From the NCBI GenBank assembly GCA_964344785.1, contig CAYFOR010000090.1, forward strand, positions 1 to 12,103: 12,103 bases of DNA, written 5' to 3'. Below are positions 1 through 5,786 of this stretch, one piece after another (position 1 is the first letter of the stretch; each line of letters starts with the position of its first letter). The notes beneath the pieces were generated by a model. That model ran no database searches, was not told the origin of the DNA, and saw only the letters and a list, made by a program, of their open reading frames with translations. This DNA is from Thiopontia sp964344785 (GTDB lineage: Bacteria > Pseudomonadota > Gammaproteobacteria > GCF-002020875). Position numbers and translations under genes: made by a program.

Positions 1-116
1 GACGTCATCAATAACCAATTGAATTTATTCGATTAAACGTTGGGACACCAGTGGCCTGAGATATGTCGTAATATCCACTAATAAGGTTTGCCGAATTTCT
101 CCAGACTGGCCATGCA

Positions 117-2657
117 ATGACAGAATCAACCCACAGTGCTGACCTGGCCAATGGCCCCCGCTCCAGCATTCAGAAACGGTTTGCCTTCTATCTGGTCACA
201 TTTGGCGTCATGGTGGTAGGTGTTTCGATGCATCTCACACTGGACCGTTTCAAACAGCAGATTATTGCAGATTCACAAACCCACTTATTGTCGGTTACCA
301 CCGCTCAGCAGCAGCGGATTTCGGCATATATCAAACTTCTCCATGAGAAACTGGCACCTGTAATCAGCAACCCCACGCTACTGCATACAATCAAGAAGCA
401 CACTCAGCCCGGTCAGGCCGAGATTGAGAGGATCAACACGATCCTGCTGGATGCCCACCAACTTGTTCAAAACAGTGGAACGTTCACCATTACAGACATG
501 AATGGGAACAGGGTTACTTCAACGAAAGCAGAACGTGATATTGACAACAAGCGGCATGCACAGCGGCACTTCAAGGTCGATTTGCCACTGATGCTTGGGC
601 AGGAGCTGGTTGGTCATCTGTATTTTGAGGGCCGCTCCACCGAACTGGAAGCAATCACTTCCAACCATGCAGGTCTGGGAGAATCCGGCGAGACCATTCT
701 GGTAGAAAAGCTGTTGAATGGAGACGCCCACTTTCTAACCCCACTGCGATCTGAAAACAATCAATATCTCGATATCACCATTCCGGCACAGCGCACCGAT
801 ACCCCCACCATTCGGGCACTATCCGGTCAAACCGGATTTCACCAGGATCTCACCGACTTTCGTGAGATTCCAGTCGTTGCCGTGACCACCCAAATACCTG
901 AAACAGGTTGGGGACTGCTGATCAAGATGGATCAGAGTGAACTCTTCCACGCTTATGACAGCCTGGTCGTCAGCCTTGTTCAACTACTGTTCATCCTGGC
1001 TCTGCTCGCAATTGGAGCGGCCTATGTCATGGCACGACAGCTCAGCCATCCTCTGTACGACCTCAAGGAGGTCGCAGACAAGATCAGAAGAGGCGACTAT
1101 CTGGAAAGAGCCGACCTGCAATCACTCAGCTTGGATCGGGAGACCTATGCACTGGCGCTCTCATTGAACAGCATGGCCGACCAGCTTCTACAGATTTTCA
1201 ACAACTCTCCCAGTGGCATGCTGATCGCCAATACCGATGGAGTGATCCAATTATGCAACCCGGCACTGGAGGTGATGTTTGGATATGAGCAGGGAGAACT
1301 GGCTGGGCAACTCGTTGAGGTACTGGTACCGGAACCGCTGAGGAGCAACCACAAAGAGTACCGGCAACGCTATGTAGACGAAGGAATGCATTCACGAATT
1401 GGAGGGGCATCCGGTTTTACGGGGTGTCAGAAAAGTGGAAAGACGTTCCCGATCGAGATCGAGGTGGTTCCCATCATGACAGAGGATGGAAGCCGTCAGG
1501 TGCTCGCTTCAGTCATCGATATTCGTGACCGTATCGCCCATATACGGGAACAGGAGGTACAGAAGGAGAAAGATAATTTCATTGCCACCATGAGCCACGA
1601 GTTGCGTACCCCACTCTCCTCCATACTGGGTTACTGTGACGCAATGATGGATGAGATCACCGACCCGGTACAGATTGAAAACCTGCTGCATATCCAATCA
1701 TCCGGCCTCTCTCAACTTGCACTGGTCAACGATATCCTCGATATGTCAAAGATCGAGTCCGGTAAATTTTCCGTGCAAAATGCCCCCTATGACTTGACAG
1801 CCCTGCTCAAGCGCGTCGAGAACATGCTGATGATCAAGGCCCAGGATGCAGGCATCACTCTGGTTGTCGATCAACAGAATAGAGAGGAATTCAAACTGAT
1901 TGGTGATGAACAGAGAGTTCAGCAAGTCTTGATCAACCTGATGAGCAACGCAATCAAGTTCACCCCGAAAGGAAAGGTGACCGTCACCACCAAGGTCATA
2001 CACAAGTGGCTCATTTTCACGGTTAAAGATACCGGCATCGGCATTTCGCCATCGGTAATGGACAAACTGTTTACACGCTTTCAACAGGCGGACGGTTCAA
2101 TATCCAGACGCTTTGGCGGTAGTGGCCTGGGGCTTTTCATCTCTCTCAACCTGGCCGAAATGATGGGAGGTGGAATTGATGCCTCCAGTACCGAGGGGGT
2201 TGGCTCGATATTTGAACTCGCTCTGCCCTACCAGCCCAGTGACAAGCCGATTGATACCAAGTCCAGAAAAACGGCTGTCCAAACATCCGATATTCAGCTT
2301 GGCGGTTCTGTACTGATTGCTGAAGATACCCCGGCGCTCCAGATGCTGGAGAGGAGAATCCTTGAAAAGTTCGGACTGGATGTCATGGCGGCCAACAATG
2401 GCGTTGAGGCTGTTGAGCTTGCGGGCAAACACCACTTTGATCTGATTCTGATGGATATGCAGATGCCTGAAATGGATGGCATTGAGGCATGTAGAAAAAT
2501 CCGTGAAAGCGGTGACGAGACCCCGGTAGTTGCACTAACCGCAAACGTCATGCAAAAACACAGGGAGCAGTTTACCGCAGCCGGGTGCAATGACTTTCTC
2601 GGCAAGCCGATTGACAAGAGTGAATTGCAGCGGGTTCTGGAAGTCTATCTGCAGTAA
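117..2657 (+). CDS. Membrane-bound hybrid sensor histidine kinase (Cache-like sensor, HAMP, PAS, HisKA, HATPase, receiver)
   Basis: This 846-residue inner-membrane kinase should sense an extracytoplasmic signal, autophosphorylate and pass phosphate to its own receiver. Seen in order: a membrane segment at about 22-40, an extracytoplasmic region of about 240 residues resembling a double Cache sensor (judged from its 'GWGLLIKMD' end near 264-272), a second membrane segment at 283-306, HAMP at about 307-358, PAS at 359-472, and a HisKA H-box with His494 (MSHELRTPL). The HATPase domain has an N-box around Asn611, a DTGIG box from Asp638 and GGSGLGL at 667-673. The receiver (732-846) has the acidic pair Glu736/Asp737, phospho-acceptor Asp780, Thr808 and Lys830. 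All catalytic residues are present. There is no Hpt domain, so an external phosphotransfer partner is needed to complete a relay. The ATG at 117 is the first usable start after an in-frame stop at 69-71; no good Shine-Dalgarno precedes it. The HDOD gene follows on the same strand and is probably cotranscribed. The ligand is unknown. Confidence 0.93.
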   Translation: MTESTHSADLANGPRSSIQKRFAFYLVTFGVMVVGVSMHLTLDRFKQQIIADSQTHLLSVTTAQQQRISAYIKLLHEKLAPVISNPTLLHTIKKHTQPGQAEIERINTILLDAHQLVQNSGTFTITDMNGNRVTSTKAERDIDNKRHAQRHFKVDLPLMLGQELVGHLYFEGRSTELEAITSNHAGLGESGETILVEKLLNGDAHFLTPLRSENNQYLDITIPAQRTDTPTIRALSGQTGFHQDLTDFREIPVVAVTTQIPETGWGLLIKMDQSELFHAYDSLVVSLVQLLFILALLAIGAAYVMARQLSHPLYDLKEVADKIRRGDYLERADLQSLSLDRETYALALSLNSMADQLLQIFNNSPSGMLIANTDGVIQLCNPALEVMFGYEQGELAGQLVEVLVPEPLRSNHKEYRQRYVDEGMHSRIGGASGFTGCQKSGKTFPIEIEVVPIMTEDGSRQVLASVIDIRDRIAHIREQEVQKEKDNFIATMSHELRTPLSSILGYCDAMMDEITDPVQIENLLHIQSSGLSQLALVNDILDMSKIESGKFSVQNAPYDLTALLKRVENMLMIKAQDAGITLVVDQQNREEFKLIGDEQRVQQVLINLMSNAIKFTPKGKVTVTTKVIHKWLIFTVKDTGIGISPSVMDKLFTRFQQADGSISRRFGGSGLGLFISLNLAEMMGGGIDASSTEGVGSIFELALPYQPSDKPIDTKSRKTAVQTSDIQLGGSVLIAEDTPALQMLERRILEKFGLDVMAANNGVEAVELAGKHHFDLILMDMQMPEMDGIEACRKIRESGDETPVVALTANVMQKHREQFTAAGCNDFLGKPIDKSELQRVLEVYLQ
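2439..2469 (+). repeat. 31-base repeat in receiver-coding DNA, copy A
   Basis: This stretch around the phospho-acceptor codon of the first hybrid kinase (encoding 'DLILMDMQMP') is identical over 31 bases to the minus strand at 9528-9558. The two copies therefore form a long inverted repeat about 7 kb apart. The flanking DNA quickly diverges at synonymous sites. Confidence 0.8.
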
Positions 2658-2733
2658 ACGACAGGTAAAGTGGAATATCCTGGAGTCTTCCGGATCTAAT
2701 ATCCTCTATTTGCAAGCCTGAACCGCTTCCATC

Positions 2734-3582
2734 ATGAAATTGCCTCCAAAAAATGAGCTGATCGCAGCCGCTGAAGCCATCACCAAAGTCTCTTTTCCCG
2801 AGATGCCTGAAGCTGTTTTCAAGTTTCAACAGGAGATGAGCCAGGACGAACCAAACACATCTCGTCTCTCGGAAATTATCTCTACTGATCTTTCCCTGTC
2901 TGGAATGGTATTGAAGTTGGTTAACTCTGCTGCGTTTAGCCGTGGAAATGATATTACTTCAATCCAGCAGGGCATCACTCTACTGGGTCTGCAATCCGTC
3001 AATAGCTATGTATTGGCCGCAGCACTCAGAAATGTTTTCCAGCCGGAAACAGAATTTCAGAGTGCGTTTTTCGAACGTGCAAATGCCAGTGCACGCGCTG
3101 CTCAGTCCATTTCCAAAAGTATAGATGAGATATCCAGTAGTGATGCCTATACTGCGGGCCTGTTTCATGATGCCGGCGCCCTGATCTGTGAAATGCTGGA
3201 CAAGCGCTACCCTCAGTTGTACCAGCACGCACACTCCGCAGTCTACAAGGTGCTGGAAGTCGACCGACAGATGTATGGCACTTCCCATCCGGTCATTGGG
3301 TACCTGATGGCAAAGCACTGGAAACTTCCGGAACACATCTGTAGTGCCATTCTGCATAGCCATGCCGACAGCGCCGTAGCGTATAAGGATAGCCGGGTAA
3401 AAGATCTTGTAGCCATCCTGAAGATTACGGACCAGATGGTTGGACGAACCCTATACCCTGACATCACGATCAAACAGGAAGGCAGGGAGGCCTTTGAGCA
3501 ATCCATCAATGAACTTCTGATTGATGAAGGGACTCTGGATGATGCCTACTTCGAGGTCCACGACTATCTGAACTTTCATTGA
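2734..3582 (+). CDS. HDOD domain-containing signalling protein
   Basis: This 282-residue soluble protein matches the HDOD family (HD-related output domain). Residues about 16-215 carry the usual signatures: 'PEMPEAV' near 22-28, 'STDLSLSGMVLKLVNSAAFS' at 50-69, 'GITLLGLQSV' at 80-89, 'AGLFHDAGAL' at 141-150 and 'HPVIGYLMAKHWKLPEHI' at 185-202. HDOD proteins are generally regarded as non-catalytic relatives of HD phosphohydrolases that act as adaptors in two-component, chemotaxis or cyclic-di-GMP signalling. Here the His145-Asp146 pair is kept, but the remaining metal ligands of an active HD-GYP enzyme are not evident. No receiver or other output domain is fused to it. It lies 76 bases downstream of the hybrid kinase on the same strand, with no terminator hairpin between them, so a functional link to that kinase is a reasonable inference. 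The ATG has no strong ribosome-binding site upstream. Confidence 0.9.
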   Translation: MKLPPKNELIAAAEAITKVSFPEMPEAVFKFQQEMSQDEPNTSRLSEIISTDLSLSGMVLKLVNSAAFSRGNDITSIQQGITLLGLQSVNSYVLAAALRNVFQPETEFQSAFFERANASARAAQSISKSIDEISSSDAYTAGLFHDAGALICEMLDKRYPQLYQHAHSAVYKVLEVDRQMYGTSHPVIGYLMAKHWKLPEHICSAILHSHADSAVAYKDSRVKDLVAILKITDQMVGRTLYPDITIKQEGREAFEQSINELLIDEGTLDDAYFEVHDYLNFH

Positions 3583-3597
3583 ACACAGCAGGCACCA

Positions 3598-5016
3598 TCA
3601 GGCGGCGGCGTTTTCAATCCTCTTCTGGATATACGCCAGTGCCTTTTCAATCCGCTGAAGAACCCGCTCACGCCCAACCAGTTCCAGCGTGATATCGATC
3701 GGTGGCGATATTGCTCCACCGGAAACAGCCACCCGCAACGGCTGCGCAACCTTGCCCAGATTCAGCTCCAGCTCTGCGGCAGTCTGCTTGACGATCTCAT
3801 GAATCGGCTCCGCCTCCCACTGCTGCAGCTCGACCAGCGCATCCCGTACCCTGGTCAGTGGTGCCTGTGCTGCCGCCTTCAGATTCTTCTTGGCCGCCTT
3901 CTCCTCGAACTGATCAAAATCGAGATAGAAGAATTTGCTGTTGTCGGCCATCTCAACCAGTGTCTTCGACCGCTCCTGCTGTGCCTCGACCACCCTGACG
4001 ATATCAGGCCCCTGGGTCGGATCGATTCCCCGCTCGCCGAGGTGCCAGCTCAGATGACGCGCCACATGCTGGGGGGCACTCTCCTTGATATAGTGCTGGT
4101 TCAGCCACAACAGCTTCTCCGGATTGAAGGTGGAAGCGGAGTGGTTCACCTGTCCGACATCGAACAGCTCCACCATCTCATCGATCGAGAAGATCTCCTG
4201 ATCACCGTGGGACCACCCCAGACGCACCAGATAGTTGAGTAGCGCCTCCGGCATGTACCCCTCATCCCGATACTGCATCACACTCACCGCGCCATGACGT
4301 TTGGAGAGTCTTCCTCCATCCGCCCCCAGAATCATCGGCAGGTGGGCATACCTTGGCAACTCCGCCCCCAGTGCCTTCAGGATATTGATCTGTCTGGGTG
4401 TATTGTTGAGGTGATCATCACCCCGAATCACATCGGTCAGCCCCATATCCAGATCATCCACAACAACCGTCAGGTTATAGGTCGGGGTACCATCGGAACG
4501 GGCAATGATCAGGTCGTCCAGCTCACTATTCTGGAAAACCACCTTGCCGCGCACCAGATCATCCACGATCACGGCCCCCTCTGTCGGGTTCTTGAAACGA
4601 ACAACCGGCTCCACCCCCTCACGTGGTTCGGTACGACTGCGACAAAGACCGGTATAACGTGGTTTCTCCTTGCGTTGGCGCTGCCCCTCACGCATCTCAT
4701 CCAGCTCTTCCCTGGTGCAGTAGCAGTGGTAGGCGTCCCCCTGATCCAGCAGTTGCTGAATCACCTCCTTGTAACGGTCAAACCGCTCGGTCTGAAAGAA
4801 TGGCCCCTGGTCATACTCAAGCCCCAGCCAGTTCATTCCCTCCAGAATGGCATTCACCGACTCCTGGGTGGAGCGCTCCCGGTCTGTATCCTCGATTCGC
4901 AGGATGAAACTGCCGCCATGGCGACGGGTATAGAGCCATGAGAAAAGCGCTGTACGCGCCCCCCCGATATGAAGATAGCCGGTTGGGCTGGGTGCAAAAC
5001 GGGTGATCATTTTCAT
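3598..5016 (-). CDS. gltX: Glutamyl-tRNA synthetase (class Ic)
   Basis: This cytoplasmic enzyme charges tRNA-Glu with glutamate using ATP. The 472-residue length is typical of bacterial GluRS. Seen: 'RFAPSPTGYLHIGGART' at 6-22, holding the HIGH-type motif (His16-Ile-Gly-Gly); 'RIEDTDRERS' at 40-49; 'RGDDHLNNTPRQ' at 198-209; and the KMSKS-type loop 'RLSKRHGA' at 236-243. The all-helical anticodon-binding domain fills the C-terminal third. The zinc-binding region has Cys98, Cys100 and Cys125, but Ser occupies position 127, where I recall a His ligand in the E. coli enzyme. The start is ATG at 5016; a second in-frame ATG at 5010 is also possible. A perfect TATAAT lies 34 bases upstream of the start on this strand. 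The gene is convergent with the HDOD gene (15 bases between the stops) and divergent from the response regulator. It is probably a stand-alone housekeeping gene. Confidence 0.98.
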   Translation of the reverse strand: MKMITRFAPSPTGYLHIGGARTALFSWLYTRRHGGSFILRIEDTDRERSTQESVNAILEGMNWLGLEYDQGPFFQTERFDRYKEVIQQLLDQGDAYHCYCTREELDEMREGQRQRKEKPRYTGLCRSRTEPREGVEPVVRFKNPTEGAVIVDDLVRGKVVFQNSELDDLIIARSDGTPTYNLTVVVDDLDMGLTDVIRGDDHLNNTPRQINILKALGAELPRYAHLPMILGADGGRLSKRHGAVSVMQYRDEGYMPEALLNYLVRLGWSHGDQEIFSIDEMVELFDVGQVNHSASTFNPEKLLWLNQHYIKESAPQHVARHLSWHLGERGIDPTQGPDIVRVVEAQQERSKTLVEMADNSKFFYLDFDQFEEKAAKKNLKAAAQAPLTRVRDALVELQQWEAEPIHEIVKQTAAELELNLGKVAQPLRVAVSGGAISPPIDITLELVGRERVLQRIEKALAYIQKRIENAAA

Positions 5017-5023
5017 TTCAATC

Positions 5024-5029
5024 TATAAT
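5024..5029 (+). promoter_or_regulatory. Candidate -10 box for the response regulator/kinase pair
   Basis: Bases 5024-5029 read TATAAT on the plus strand, 61 bases upstream of the regulator ATG. The predicted start of transcription is near 5036. The -35 position is poor, as expected for a promoter that needs an activator or simply a weak one. It faces the gltX -10 box, so the two RNA polymerase footprints would overlap. Confidence 0.35.
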
Positions 5030-5049
5030 CTGTAAATAAAAGCCGGGGG

Positions 5050-5055
5050 ATTATA
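5050..5055 (-). promoter_or_regulatory. Candidate -10 box for gltX
   Basis: Read on the minus strand these bases are TATAAT, a perfect sigma-70 -10 hexamer, 34 bases upstream of the gltX ATG. Transcription would start near 5043, giving a leader of under 30 bases. No convincing -35 hexamer lies at 16-18 bases' spacing, so the call rests on the -10 match and its position. Confidence 0.45.
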
Positions 5056-5073
5056 AACGATAGTACCAGCTAT

Positions 5074-5082
5074 GGAGTGAGG
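5074..5082 (+). promoter_or_regulatory. Ribosome-binding site of the response regulator
   Basis: GGAGTGAGG ends 8 bases before the ATG at 5091. This purine-rich stretch is a good Shine-Dalgarno match at normal spacing and supports the chosen start. It is the clearest ribosome-binding site in the window. Confidence 0.7.
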
Positions 5083-5090
5083 CACAGACC

Positions 5091-5786
5091 ATGACAAGAA
5101 AAATTGCCATTGTAGAAGATGACCAGGACCAACGGGAAAACTATGCCGAAGCCTTGCGCAGACAGGGTTACCTGATCACCACCTACGCAACCAAGAGTGA
5201 GGCACTGGAGGGGTTTCAACAGGATCTGCCGGACCTTGCCATTCTTGATGTGATGCTGGGCAAGAACCACGATGCAGGATTCGAGATCTGCAGCGAGCTG
5301 CATACACACCATCCCAACATCCCGGTGATCTTCCTGACTGCACGGGACAGCGAGGTGGACCGTGTCGAGGGGCTCAGTCTGGAGGCGTGGGACTATTTGA
5401 TCAAACCAATTACGCTCGACTATCTGATTGTCCGTGTCTCTTCCCTGTTCCGCATCGAAGAGCGTTTGACCCACAGCAACAGCCATCCCTCCAGCGAGAC
5501 CGCCTGCGGTGATCTGACACTGAACGAAACGGCACTCTCGGTCCACTGGAAAGGCAAGCTGGTCGAATTGACACTAACCGAGTTCTGGCTGGTCGAGGCA
5601 CTGGCCAAATCACCGGGAGAGGCTTTCAGTTACGAATCGCTGATGCCGGTCACCCGCCAGACCATCGTGGAGAAGAACACCATCAATGGTCATATTCGAC
5701 GTATTCGTATCAAGTTCAAACGTCTCGATCCGGATTTCAACTGTATCCGCAATGTCTTCGGGGTAGGTTACCGTTGGGAGTGCTAG
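5091..5786 (+). CDS. OmpR-family response regulator, PdsR-like (proteobacterial dedicated sortase system type)
   Basis: This 231-residue DNA-binding regulator is the partner of the overlapping kinase. Receiver (about 4-122): acidic pocket Glu9/Asp10/Asp11, phospho-acceptor Asp53 in 'DLAILDVMLG', switch Thr83 in 'FLTARDSEVD' and Lys105-Pro106. A winged-helix DNA-binding domain (about 139-230) follows, with 'LTEFWLVEALAKSPGE' at 162-177, 'KNTINGHIRRIRIKF' at 195-209 and the terminal 'GVGYRW'. The pattern 'IAIVEDD..QRENYAEAL', the glycine-rich insertion after Asp53 and the 'NTI..HI.RIR.KF' recognition helix resemble what I recall of TIGR03787 (PdsR) regulators, which accompany sortase/LPXTG systems in mostly marine proteobacteria. 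No sortase is visible here, so the target genes are unknown. The usual 'ADDY' before the conserved Lys is 'AWDY'. The subfamily name is from memory; regulator identity is certain. Confidence 0.92.
   Translation: MTRKIAIVEDDQDQRENYAEALRRQGYLITTYATKSEALEGFQQDLPDLAILDVMLGKNHDAGFEICSELHTHHPNIPVIFLTARDSEVDRVEGLSLEAWDYLIKPITLDYLIVRVSSLFRIEERLTHSNSHPSSETACGDLTLNETALSVHWKGKLVELTLTEFWLVEALAKSPGEAFSYESLMPVTRQTIVEKNTINGHIRRIRIKFKRLDPDFNCIRNVFGVGYRWEC
5760..5767 (+). promoter_or_regulatory. Ribosome-binding site deciding the kinase start
   Basis: GGGGTAGG lies inside the end of the regulator gene, 6 bases before the TTG at 5774 and 12 bases before the in-frame GTG at 5780. The spacing favours the TTG. 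The site lies within the upstream coding sequence, so kinase translation is probably coupled to that of the regulator. Confidence 0.5.

Noticed and set aside
2658..2733. Separate promoter for the HDOD gene
   Set aside because: AATATCCT occurs twice (2674-2681 and 2698-2705) and TAATAT resembles a -10 box, but no -35 element is suitably placed; cotranscription with the kinase is simpler.
3583..3597. Possible bidirectional terminator between the HDOD gene and gltX
   Set aside because: Only 15 bases separate the stops and they form no hairpin or T-run; termination, if any, must occur inside the opposing genes.
4294..4941. 215-residue open frame opposite gltX (and another at 3799-4242)
   Set aside because: It lies wholly antisense to a clear GluRS gene, shows no recognisable motif and has no ribosome-binding site; it is a by-product of the codon use of gltX.
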